Of a stretch of DNA of 64,000 nt, positions 1 through 8,850 are shown one piece after another (the first letter of the stretch is position 1; each line of letters begins with the position of its first letter). Where the stretch lies: positions 64,001-128,000 of the forward strand of contig CAJNDS010000454.1 of NCBI GenBank assembly GCA_905221605.1, in the 5' to 3' direction. The DNA comes from Symbiodinium natans (Eukaryota > Sar > Dinophyceae > Suessiales > Symbiodiniaceae). The notes under the pieces were generated by a model. The model was not told the DNA's origin and searched no databases. It saw only the letters and a program-made list of their open reading frames with translations. The position numbers were made by a program, and so were the translations under genes.

Positions 1-73
1 GCTCAAAACAACTCAATAACTTACATGTATTGAACTATTTGAATTTATGAATTTAAGCATTTTCGTACTGCCA

Positions 74-171
74 GCGCAAAAGCAACTGCAAGAGCAATTG
101 CAAGAGCAACTGCAAGAGCAAATGCAAAAGCTTATACAAACCCACTTGCAAAGGCAAATGCAAGAGAATAG
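74..171. repeat. 12-bp simple tandem repeat
   Basis: Imperfect copies of a 12-base unit close to CAACTGCAAGAG run head to tail for about 100 bases. It reads as Gln/Glu-rich peptide on the plus strand and Cys-rich peptide on the minus strand, which is what such a repeat gives in any frame, so I do not call a gene. Confidence 0.8.
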
Positions 172-504
172 ACGAATCATAAAAGTTACATTCACCCCAA
201 AGTTAAGTGCAAAAGACTCATTTCAATTATCATTCCTACTTGCAGTGCTACTCACTACACTCTGCCCTGCAGAGCCCTCGGTCTCTTTTCCAAACACCTC
301 GCACTCCGTTGCAGTCTCCACCTGTGCAACCCGGTTCAACTCCGGGATAGTGCTTTGGTAAATCGCTCCGTGGCACCGGGGCCAAAGGGGGGTGATGCAA
401 CAACACTTGTTGCTTGGATGCAGAGGAACACCTCTCTGCTTCTCCTTCACCGCTAACGCCTAGCGGTTTGAAACACCCAAGGCACTCTCATCCCCAAAGC
501 ACTC
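172..504. other. No gene seen
   Basis: Sequence between the simple repeat and the 3' end of the reverse transcriptase ORF. A T-arm-like hairpin (CCCGG stem, 7-base loop) sits near 331-347, but no tRNA acceptor partner is present. It is probably the 3' flank of the retroelement. Confidence 0.5.
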
Positions 505-2949
505 TCACAGGAAACGGAAGACTGTCAACACTGCGCTGAATGGTAGAGACCAAAGAATTGTGGGAAAGGTAGCCACATTAGGGGAAAAACCCCTCTGGTG
601 TAACCACGGATCGCAGAGTCCTACACGGCTCACCGCGTCCGCCCAGTTACTTTTGGATGGCACATATTCCCGGAAAATGGATGTTCGAAGAGTAAACAAG
701 GCCACATGTATGAGGTGGGCTAGGCGTTCAAGGTCCGGCGAGCTGGAACGGCCTCGGATAAGCGCCATAAGTGCTGCCACGTTGTCAATATACCAGTAGC
801 CGCGCCTTCCCCTGAAGGATTCAGCACGCACTACCAGCCCGTAGAAAACCATTGCCAATTCCAACTGAGCGATCTTATGCTCACCTGGCGTGAACAGGGC
901 ATAGAGCTCTGAGTTGACCACAGCCGCAAAGCTCTCCCGCTTCTCCGGCTCATCCAACCAAACTATGTGGAAGCCTCCCGTCCCTTGTCCAGGTATGTCT
1001 TCGGCTGCGTCACTCGCAGCAAGAAATCTTGGAAATGGCCGAGGGAAAAGCTCGAATTCACGCTCCGGTCGCACAGCCAGCACTGCTAAGATCATCTGCA
1101 GACTGGCTCGGATTGGCGGGGTCAACTCCCGACTTGTTTCATCCGCTCTCTCGCGGATAGAGTGCAGGCCTCCGGCTCCTACTCTTCCGTACATGCCCTG
1201 CTCCAAGAAGTTGCACGTACCATACAGCTTGGATGCCTGGCCGGCAGAGAGCAACCCGGTCGAAAGGCTAGTGGTCACCATATCCTGCACCTTCTGTAGC
1301 AGACGCTCGCGAACGAAGAACTTGACATGCCCACTTCTCAATGCCTCGGGAAAGTCAAAATCGAGGCCTAAAAAGGTACCTGCTGAAGCCATTGCTTGCC
1401 TTTTATCTGGTGCAAAGGGGGAACCCAACATGGAGTTGAGCTCGGAAAAGGCTGCTTGCCCTGACCCTTTAGACGACCGCCAGTCTGTCAAGTGTGAGTC
1501 GTCGAAATACAGGGAGACGAGGATGCCGAGTAATCTGCGCCCCAGTGCCTCGACGGCACGGCTGTAGCGATTGAAACTCGTGACAGCCAACGGGAGGCCA
1601 AACAGCAATCCAGAGTAGAGCTGATATGCTGGCTGGCACCATTCCTGATGCCACCAAACCACAACGCACGCCAAACTCGCCCGATGGGACATGGGGCAGT
1701 GGCGATAAGCGTCGGGCCAGTCCTCACCCCCGCCTTCCAGCGCATCCACTCGCTGGGCTTCCTCGAACTCGGAGGTAGACAACTGCCGCAACAGAACGGC
1801 TGCATGCTGAGCTGGCCTCAACGGGGAGCAAAGGACCAACTTGTTGGGGTCTGAGCTAAGCTCTGACTGGCCTCCGGCATCGGCGTTGTCGATCACTCGC
1901 TGTTTGCCACTACGTTGCGTAATTACACATCTGGGGATTAGACGGAACTCCTCTCCCTTGACAGCTCTCAATAGCTCTGGGTATTGCAGCGGTTTTGAGC
2001 AGAAGCCGTTTTGAGCATCCTTCAAGCTCTGGGCTAGGAGGAAAGCGTCGTCCTTTCCTGGTCTTAAACTGGCTTGGATGCGGCTGTTATGGGCTCCCAC
2101 ATCCTGAAAGATTTCGTCTCGGCCTATCTGCCTAGCACCCTGCCACGGGAAAACTCCGTAATAGGGGGCCGTTCCCACGGCTGACATGCCTTCGATGAAA
2201 GCTTGGGGCAACGACACGTCCCCCCACGACACCAGGAGCAACAGTAGGGCGAGAAAGCCGACGTCCCGTCTGGCTGTCACACGCCGGACACCTGGCTCCT
2301 GCCCCTGCCGCAGACAGGTGTCAACCCCTGCCCACCTGCGCTTTAGCTCCCTAAGCGCCCCCACGGCAACCCGCCGCGACCGCTGGAGAGTCCCTCTCCC
2401 CGCTGCAGTCACCTCCGCAGCATATTGCAGGTCGAGATCGAGAACGGGTTCGGCTTCGAAAGGGGTAGGGTAGCGGGCTAGGTCCCTGGCCAGATCGAAA
2501 TGCTCGTCAGGGTGCAGCCCAAAAGGCAGGACTGGAGGTAGGGCGGCTTTAGCCATCCCACCTGCTTGCTGGCCCTCAGCATTCCGCTGCCACTGCCTTT
2601 GCTGGGCACTGACCATTTGCGGTAGCAGAGGGCCGTCCCACGGCAGCTCCTGCGCCCGGCACCACTGTGGAAAGGAGGTGAAGGGCGGACTGTTGATGAG
2701 GTCCTCCACAACGGGGAAGTGGAAATCCTGGAGGAGGTCTGGCGGGAAAAGGGACTTGAAGGCGCCGGTCACAGCATCTTGGTGCAAGTACGGGATGACG
2801 GCCCCCACTGGAGTAGGCAACGCTCCAGCTGCCCGCGAGGATGACTCTCCGTCGCGATCCCTTGCGCCTGCGCCCCGGCCGTCCCGCAGCCGCATCCTGC
2901 GCACAATCCGGAGGTTTCCCCTCCTGAAACACCAAACCTGCCAGCACAT
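505..2949 (-). CDS. Reverse transcriptase-RNase H polyprotein segment
   Basis: An 814-codon open frame. Residues about 330-545 carry reverse transcriptase motifs: a basic RVIDN motif near 351, motif A with Asp413 in WPDAYRHCP, motif B GLLFGLPLAV (447-456), and the catalytic YFDD at 481-484 (Asp codons at 1498-1503). An RNase H domain follows, with acidic residues at Asp647 (AASDAA), Glu698 (LELAM), Asp722 (YIDN) and Asp771 in SKSNWADAVSR. It would copy element RNA into DNA and degrade the RNA strand. The ATG at 2949 is probably not the true start: coherent coding continues upstream in another frame, and a GGGG run near 2930 is a likely slip point. The remainder of the ORF after RNase H has no recognisable domain. 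Confidence 0.8.
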   Translation of the reverse strand: MCWQVWCFRRGNLRIVRRMRLRDGRGAGARDRDGESSSRAAGALPTPVGAVIPYLHQDAVTGAFKSLFPPDLLQDFHFPVVEDLINSPPFTSFPQWCRAQELPWDGPLLPQMVSAQQRQWQRNAEGQQAGGMAKAALPPVLPFGLHPDEHFDLARDLARYPTPFEAEPVLDLDLQYAAEVTAAGRGTLQRSRRVAVGALRELKRRWAGVDTCLRQGQEPGVRRVTARRDVGFLALLLLLVSWGDVSLPQAFIEGMSAVGTAPYYGVFPWQGARQIGRDEIFQDVGAHNSRIQASLRPGKDDAFLLAQSLKDAQNGFCSKPLQYPELLRAVKGEEFRLIPRCVITQRSGKQRVIDNADAGGQSELSSDPNKLVLCSPLRPAQHAAVLLRQLSTSEFEEAQRVDALEGGGEDWPDAYRHCPMSHRASLACVVVWWHQEWCQPAYQLYSGLLFGLPLAVTSFNRYSRAVEALGRRLLGILVSLYFDDSHLTDWRSSKGSGQAAFSELNSMLGSPFAPDKRQAMASAGTFLGLDFDFPEALRSGHVKFFVRERLLQKVQDMVTTSLSTGLLSAGQASKLYGTCNFLEQGMYGRVGAGGLHSIRERADETSRELTPPIRASLQMILAVLAVRPEREFELFPRPFPRFLAASDAAEDIPGQGTGGFHIVWLDEPEKRESFAAVVNSELYALFTPGEHKIAQLELAMVFYGLVVRAESFRGRRGYWYIDNVAALMALIRGRSSSPDLERLAHLIHVALFTLRTSIFREYVPSKSNWADAVSRVGLCDPWLHQRGFSPNVATFPTILWSLPFSAVLTVFRFL

Positions 2950-4001
2950 CCGCCTCGCAGGCTTGGGACAGGGGACAGTCGCAGGCCAACACTCGACCCT
3001 CGAGAGACCTGAGTTCGCTGCGCATGTGGGTCATGACGTGTTCTGTGAAAAGCGGGAGCCAGTCCACAGTTGAAGCCTGGAACAAACGGACAAGCCCACT
3101 GTGTGACTGGCAGCCGGTGGGTATGATGCCCTCTTCCCACATACACGTGGTCCGCTGGCAGGGTTTTGTCGGGCTGCAAAGCCGACTGCACCTCAGCTCG
3201 GCGCGGAACGCGCGCCGCCTCCCCCGGGTCGAGTGGCCTGAGGCCCAGGGAAATAGCCAGCGGCGCCATAGCCCACTCGCGCAGTGCTCGTGGATCCAAC
3301 TGTAGCCAATGTTCCCGACGGCCAACTGTCTGCACCGCTGGCCCGCGGGGCACATGGAGCTTGGCCCAGCCGGTTCTGCACGCCCACCAGCTTGCTGAGA
3401 CTGCGATGTGGAACGCCAAAGGGGCTGTGTACTCGGCCTCCGACACCGTGGGAAAGACGATTTGGTCTCCAACTGCCCACGGTTCCCATTCCGCTGGATC
3501 GTGGGTATGGTGGCACCGCAGCGTCGGCCCCTGGGTCAACTCCCAGATATTGTGCCGCAGGCGCTGTGCCTTGCGACGCGCCCCCATGAAGCAACATGCG
3601 TGGTAGTCGGTGTCGAACCATTGTCCCGACGCTGACATCGCTTTCTCCTGCGGCAAATGCCACTGCAAGCTGTTGCGAGGGTTCTCGCGCAAGGCTCCCC
3701 CCCCGCGGTCCACCACCTGCTGCTGCAAGTCCAGGACAAACTTACAGGCCACGTTGTCTCGGGACACTCTGCGCTGTGCCCGAATGTCCAGCCCTGCAAG
3801 CCCCATGGGATGTTCTTCGCTCCGGAGCGGTCTCGGCGCTCCTGACTGTGTCCCTATGTCTCGAGGAATCTCCCTCGCTCTAGACTTGGTGCTGCAGTCG
3901 ATGGCTGCCAACACCAGGCATGCCTGATCCACTGCTTGCTGTACCAAAGGTTGGCATTCAGCCGACGCCAGATCGTGGCCAGGGTCGAGCACCAAATCCA
4001 C
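2930..4001 (-). pseudogene. Methyltransferase-like and DUF4326-like segment of element B
   Basis: Two frames must be joined. The first (4001 to about 3090) contains an ENP motif (LRENPRNSLQW) followed by a CCFMGARRKAQRLRHNI block and a CxHxH stretch. That order resembles motif IV and later blocks of phage-type cytosine methyltransferases, so a SAM-methyltransferase-like fold is possible, as inference only. Next comes VYVGRGHHTHRL...W...PF, and after a frame change near 3085 LEGRVLACDCPLSQACEADVL. These two pieces match the two ends of a DUF4326 domain (IGRG...W.NPF, then GK.L.C.C...C..DVL). The segment lies directly upstream of the RT ORF and was presumably translated with it. Confidence 0.45.
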
Positions 4002-5322
4002 TGGGGCACACTTCCAGCCACAATTTTACAGTGCCTTCGTCAACGGTGAGGTCCACTGCCACTGGCTGGCCGTCCGCTGCTTCCCCATGGGGGTCATCTG
4101 TCTCCCCTAAGGGGGGTGCCCCCTCAACCCCCCTCAGGGCCCCCTCATGGCTTTGCGGGGACTCGGCATGCAGCCGCACCATGGCCTGTGCCCGCACAAT
4201 GACTCCGCACCTGTGGGCTCCTTGGCTGCACTTGCCCGCTGCTGCTTTGCATGCTCCACGCTGGGAACTCAGGGCATAGGCGCGTTCCGTCTTTCAAGAC
4301 GGCTGCTGTTTTCTTCCCTGCCACTGTAGGTCCTTCGCGAAACTTGGACTGGCCTGGGCTCACCAGCTGCTCCTTGTTCGCCGTGCTTGTCCCGGGCTGC
4401 TCCGGGACTATATGGCCCGGGGTTGGATTGGACACAGTCCAATGGGCGTCCCTCGCCTCCATGACTTGCTTGATGACCAACCCCAGAGAGTCTGTGCTTT
4501 CGCGGAATCTTGTAACCCACTCGCTGCGCTCTTCGGTATCTTTGGCCTGCAACCACGCCAGCCGACGGCTTGGTGGCAAAGACAAAGCGCACTTCTTTGC
4601 TCGGTAGTAATATGCCAACACCGTGTCCAGAGGCACTCCCACAAATTCAACCGACGCTGCACCCAAGGTCGACTCCTTGGTTAGGTCCACGCCCGGCAGT
4701 GCCTCAACTCCGGCCATGGCATATGCCAACAGAAGTGTATGCAACTTGTCGAGGTAGGTGTTCTCGTCATGCACTCCCATGTCTTCTGTCTCCACCTCCT
4801 CGGTCCAGAGGTTGTCTCCCAGCTTGCGCTTCTTCTGCACGGTGGTGAGCTGGAACTGCAGATTCGTACCTTCCAGATGGTGTACACGCACAACATGCGC
4901 TTGGCGATCTCACGTGATACCCTTGAAAGAAGCGAGTCTGCTGGATGCACTTCGGTAGGGAATCGCAAACGACACCGCCTCCAAAAGGATTGCTTGACAT
5001 TCCGAAGCTCCCCGTCTTCCAGCAGCGAGTCAAGGTCAGCAAGCATAACTTTGGACCTGTCCTGCTCGGCTTGGGTAAAGGCGCACTGCTTGCCACGCTC
5101 GACGCATGCGGGCTGTTTGAATGATAGTGGCGTCACCCAAGTTTAACTTAGCGATCCAGCGACCAACATGCTCTTCATTGTCAAACAGAAATCTTCCAAA
5201 TGGGTCACTCCCTCGGATTCAATGCGCTTTGTGACTTCAGATGAGAGACTAAAGTTGGTAGCTAAAGTGGCAAGGGCAGCCTTGAAATCTCCCCCGTCAC
5301 GCGGGACCAAAGACTGGGCCAT
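3958..5322 (-). pseudogene. Gag-like protein with CCCH finger, element B
   Basis: The first ATG after an in-frame stop is at 5322. The frame is open to 5143, shifts by one base (coding sense resumes as KLNLGDATIIQTARMRRAW), shifts again near 5040 and near 4890, and runs on to 4145. Near 4280 the peptide GTRLCPEF leads into a CCCH zinc finger (C-x7-C-x6-C-x4-H) that is readable only after removing one base of the GGG run at 4263-4265. A zinc knuckle (C-x4-H-x4-C, SHCAGTGHGAAACR) follows in the other frame. Gag-like RNA binding is the likely role. The same GxRLCPxF finger signature occurs in the recombinase ORF of the neighbouring unit, pointing to shared ancestry. Confidence 0.55.
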
Positions 5323-5783
5323 CACCAAGTCACTCTTGGAGGCCTATGCCCTATGAGCTTCTCTCCGGGTCCCACCTGGAGCACGCTCGCCGGGTCCCTC
5401 CCGGCTTGCTCGAATGTACCTCATCCAAGCCAAAATGCCACATGTAAAAACAGCACGGGTGCCTGCCACGCACTCGCAAATGCATGCAATCTCTCATGCG
5501 CAATACTCACATGGAAACAACAAGCATGCAAACAACAGCAGTGCATTCCCTGTGTGGCGTGCTCTGGCAGGCATCACAGAAGCTGTCTAGACGCGCGGTC
5601 TTTTCTCTTCTATGCTTGCGTGACGCAGGGACTAAAGTACGAAAAGCTGGCAAGGCGGCGACGGGCCGATCCGAGGACTTATGCCCGACGCAAAACTGAG
5701 GCACACATGTGCAGGCCAGCAAGCTCTGATTCGTAGGTCACGCTAGCTCATTGAGGGCAATACACTTTGGGCCGTTCACCCGA
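5323..5783. other. No gene seen between the two retroelement units
   Basis: No frame reads as convincing protein. Short repeats of the GCAAATGCATGCAA type occur near 5475-5535. It may be the untranslated junction between elements A and B, or an internal spacer if they are one element. Confidence 0.5.
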
Positions 5784-6352
5784 TCATGGAGACTGCCATC
5801 GGGCTCCGGCCAGACTGAAACAACCTCTGCACTGCTCTTTCTGCCATGCAAAGGCTTCGAACTTGTCCGAAGTGCGCATCGGGGATACTAAGCTGCGAGC
5901 GCCCGCAACTTGGCGATGCTGACAGAGGGTCACTCCCCCTTCAGTCTCCAGGTGGAGCAACGAGTTCCTGGACGCAACGTAGGCTACCGGCACCGGCGGC
6001 GCCGCTCCCAAGTTGGTCCTTCGCACCGCCTTCTCCATCCACTCCGCAATAGACGGTTCTGCCAGCGAACCTTGTGTAGCTCTATGTCGCGGAGGGCCCT
6101 GACATGCTCCTCGGCATCCCGAAGGGACTCTCCCATCAAGATTGCCCTGCAAGTCACGGCTGTGGATCCACCCCGATGCCTCCCAGCCATGCAATGTATC
6201 AAGACGTGCCGCCCCTCCCACAGCGTATGCTTGATGAGGGGGAAGAGCTCTGCGAAGGCTTCGTCACGCCCATACGACGAGGTCACATTGAACTGGCGAA
6301 CCAGCGCGTTGGGCAAGTTGATGCCTTGCCTCGGGCGCTGACTTTTCCATAG
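5784..6352 (-). pseudogene. Protein-tyrosine-phosphatase-like domain and C-terminal Cys motif
   Basis: The domain starts at the end of the recombinase ORF (RLLLSALPTQDN...PVVDLQV), shifts frame near 6320, then reads EGRHVLIHCMAGRHRGG. HCMAGRHR is a perfect HCX5R phosphate-binding loop (catalytic Cys codon 6191-6193, Arg codon 6173-6175) preceded by a hydrophobic strand, as in dual-specificity phosphatases. A further frame change near 6070 leads to WMEKAVRRT...YVASRNSLLHL...TLCQHRQ and a final CxxC, a compact Cys/His tail. Whether it hydrolyses phosphoprotein, phospholipid or RNA 5' phosphates cannot be told. The frame breaks mean this copy is probably not expressed whole. Confidence 0.6.
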
Positions 6353-8411
6353 CTGTGACCTGGAGGTCCACCACCGGAAAGTTGGCCCGATTGTCCTGCG
6401 TTGGGAGGGCAGACAACAGCAAGCGACCTCCTGCGCGACTCTGGTAGACGGTGGTCGGAATCTGCAAGGCCTCCCTCGTGACTCCCAAAGCTAGGCTGCG
6501 CTCCGCCAGCCGATCAAAGAAGCTCTCGTCGGTGTCCCTCACCGATGCCGGTCTGCTCTTCGGCTTCGCTCCTGCGGCTTCTGGCCCTGATTTGACACGA
6601 GGCATAGCCTTCGGAGGTGGCCGCACCGGCTGTGCCGACTTTGACTTAACCGCGAAGCCAGCCGGCGCCTTCTTGACCTTGATCTCCGCCTTGGGCACCC
6701 GAGGCATAGGCTTCACCGGTACCTCTTCCCGGCCTTCCATGGCTGCTGCATTGCGCTTCCGGGCTGCTGCAGACGGCGGATACCGCGGCTCCGGAACTCC
6801 GCTGGAGCTCGCCGATGGACTCTCGCGCCTGTCGCTCGAGCTCGGCTCTTCTCGCCGCACTTCAGAGGCCGGAATCAAGCGAACTGCGGCCGACGGCGCT
6901 GGCAGTGTAGGCGCCTTGGCGGGCGGTGGGACTGGGCGTGGCACATCCTCAGGCTTCATGCGCCGCTTGTCGCGGCAGTCCTTCCCTGCGTGTCTGCCTC
7001 CGCACACGCGACTTGACCGCAGGACAGCGGCGCACTGATGCTGCAGCACGCAGTCATCGTCCCTGCATCGGCCCAGCTGAAAGTTCGGGCACAACCTGCT
7101 CCCGTTCCTCAGGAAAGCTGAAAGCACCCTGCCATTCGCTTGCGCTGGCATAGTAGGCTCCGCCTCCGCGCTGCGGGTCCCTCCCGCTGCGGTAGCCGCC
7201 CTCATCTGCCTTCGGTTGTGGAGTGCTGTGGTTTGGAAAGCCTTCTTCCGAACAGGGCCTGGGAAGCTCGCAGGCGCCTGCCAGACGGTGTCCCCATCCA
7301 GGCGCACCTTCTCTGCCACCATATTGCGCAACACCGGGTCGTCCTGGACAAGAAGCTGCGGGGAAACTGCGTCCCAAGATGCAAAATCCAAGCATCTTGA
7401 AGCCGTTGCCAAGATCAGGTGCTTGTTCCGCACTGACAACCCATATTTGGTGCCCGCATAGTGCAGTGGCATCGCCGCCGCCGAACCTTGCACCTTGCTA
7501 CGGTCCTGCCAGTCGGATAGCGACAACATGGACTGCTCATCCAGCTGCAACAGCAGTCCCACTGATGGCGCCACTCTCCTCCAGCTGTAAGTGGTGACAG
7601 GGGGTTCGACCCCAAGGAATTCGTCTTGGGCCATTTTGGTGACTTCGTGGATTGCCCACGGGTTCCCGTGGGCATCAAAGCAAACGCCACACTTGAGCTG
7701 CTTGCTCGGCGGCAGCCCTTTGAACGAATCCAACCAGTACTCGGCCCACGGCCACCCTGACATAAAGTGCGATGGCACCGCCCAGGCAAAGCCGTTCCTG
7801 TTGTGAGCCTGTTTTCCTTTCTGACACCAAAAGTGCACAGTAGATCCGGTGATCGAAATCGGCACGGATCTCTCCAAGTGCTTGTGGCGCACGCAACCAG
7901 CGAAGATGATCCAGTTGCCGAGGAGGCAATTCCACCGTGGATCACCAAACTGCCATAGATCCATCACCCGAGCCTCCAGCTCGCTCAGCATGATAGGCTC
8001 CGCCACCGCTGCCTGGGAAGGTCCCTCCTTCCCAGCGTGCACTGGCCTCGAGGGTTGCAAATCTGCCAGCGCCCAGCCGAGGGAAGCATGCTTGCTGAAC
8101 CGCCTGAGCCCATTCAATGCACGGACGGGGGCCTTAGTACCTTGCTCCAGGAAGGCAAAGAGGTCGATCTTGTCCACATCCGCCAGGCCACCGGCTCGAC
8201 CTCGGAGCAACTGAAAGTGGAGGAGCTCACGCAGGGACCTAAGGCAGCCATCCACTGTCGCACGCTCCGCCTCCTTCACCTTGCGCTCCGCCAAGGAAGA
8301 GAGGAGGTTCTTCCAGTCTGCCGAGCGCCGCTCGGTCCGATCTCCAGGCTCGTGCGCCCCTGCTGCCTCCATGAACTGCGCTAGCTCATTCGCTGCCTCA
8401 CTGTCCGGCAC
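6264..8411 (-). CDS. Tyrosine-recombinase-like protein with CCCH zinc finger
   Basis: 715 codons; the listed first codon is GTG and coding sense runs in from upstream in the same frame, so it is not the true start. Residues about 45-125 look like a helical core-binding domain. The catalytic domain follows: Arg175 in WIIFAGCVRHKHLERS (codon 7887-7889), a Lys/Arg-rich strand (KGKQAHNR, 198-205), YSWRRVAPS at 275-283 in place of the usual HxxR box, and a candidate nucleophile Tyr318 in PLHYAGTKYG (codon 7458-7460). It would cut and rejoin DNA to insert the element. A CCCH finger (C441, C449, C454, H458) and a knuckle (C470, H474, C479) follow, then a Pro/Lys-rich tail into the phosphatase-like domain. 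The His-to-Tyr change in box II is unusual. Confidence 0.6.
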   Translation of the reverse strand: MPDSEAANELAQFMEAAGAHEPGDRTERRSADWKNLLSSLAERKVKEAERATVDGCLRSLRELLHFQLLRGRAGGLADVDKIDLFAFLEQGTKAPVRALNGLRRFSKHASLGWALADLQPSRPVHAGKEGPSQAAVAEPIMLSELEARVMDLWQFGDPRWNCLLGNWIIFAGCVRHKHLERSVPISITGSTVHFWCQKGKQAHNRNGFAWAVPSHFMSGWPWAEYWLDSFKGLPPSKQLKCGVCFDAHGNPWAIHEVTKMAQDEFLGVEPPVTTYSWRRVAPSVGLLLQLDEQSMLSLSDWQDRSKVQGSAAAMPLHYAGTKYGLSVRNKHLILATASRCLDFASWDAVSPQLLVQDDPVLRNMVAEKVRLDGDTVWQAPASFPGPVRKKAFQTTALHNRRQMRAATAAGGTRSAEAEPTMPAQANGRVLSAFLRNGSRLCPNFQLGRCRDDDCVLQHQCAAVLRSSRVCGGRHAGKDCRDKRRMKPEDVPRPVPPPAKAPTLPAPSAAVRLIPASEVRREEPSSSDRRESPSASSSGVPEPRYPPSAAARKRNAAAMEGREEVPVKPMPRVPKAEIKVKKAPAGFAVKSKSAQPVRPPPKAMPRVKSGPEAAGAKPKSRPASVRDTDESFFDRLAERSLALGVTREALQIPTTVYQSRAGGRLLLSALPTQDNRANFPVVDLQVTAMEKSAPEARHQLAQRAGSPVQCDLVVWA

Positions 8412-8418
8412 CGATGCA

Positions 8419-8850
8419 TCAGAGGCCCTTTGCCCGGCGACCCAGCTGGAGCTTCTTGACTACGGCCGCGCGCACAGCGGGTCGAGCTGCCGCCGCGTCC
8501 ACTGCCTGGTGCACAAAGCCGAGGGCTGCGCCATCCTCGCGGTCATTGCAGACTTCTGCCCACGCATCTGCGACCGCATGCCCTCCGCTGGTGAAGGCGT
8601 AGGAGAAGTCCAGGTCATCTTCCAGCCCGTAGCGCACACGGTACTGACTGACCGACCGCGCGGCAATGCGGTCCACCACCGTCTCAGCCTCCGGCTCTCC
8701 CAGGGTCTCTCCCTGGGCGGAAGGGTCTTCCATTGCTTGGAGAGCATAAATGCCCGCCATCTGGCTGGCGAGCGCTGCTGCCAGGGCTGCTCCTGCTACT
8801 TCGGACTTACTGTGAGCAGAGCCGGCATTCGGAGATACAGTCTTTGCAGA
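8419..8850 (-). pseudogene. Linker segment between finger protein and recombinase
   Basis: From about 8850 the coding sense leaves the finger-protein frame and continues as an Ala-rich helical stretch (AALAAALASQMAGIYALQAM) and an acidic region until TGA at 8419-8421. The recombinase frame overlaps this end. No domain is recognised. It is reported because its composition and its position between two coding blocks argue that it is part of the same protein. Confidence 0.4.

Larger units (their letters stand above)
505..5322 (-). mobile_element. Decayed retroelement B: gag-like, MTase/DUF4326-like, RT-RNase H
   Basis: Minus-strand unit read in order: gag-like segment (from the ATG at 5322), CCCH finger and zinc knuckle near 4280-4150, a region with methyltransferase-like and DUF4326-like motifs (4001-2930), then an intact reverse transcriptase-RNase H ORF (2949-505). 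Passing from one segment to the next needs at least six single-base frame changes, so the copy looks dead, or the assembly carries indel errors. No LTRs or terminal repeats were found in the window. The RT motif style (YFDD, with an RNase H directly after it) and the lack of an integrase suggest a DIRS-like or related lineage, but the class is inferred. Confidence 0.65.

Noticed and set aside
331-347. T-arm-like hairpin of a tRNA (stem CCCGG, loop TTCAACT)
   Set aside because: No matching acceptor, D-arm or anticodon stem is found upstream at tRNA spacing.
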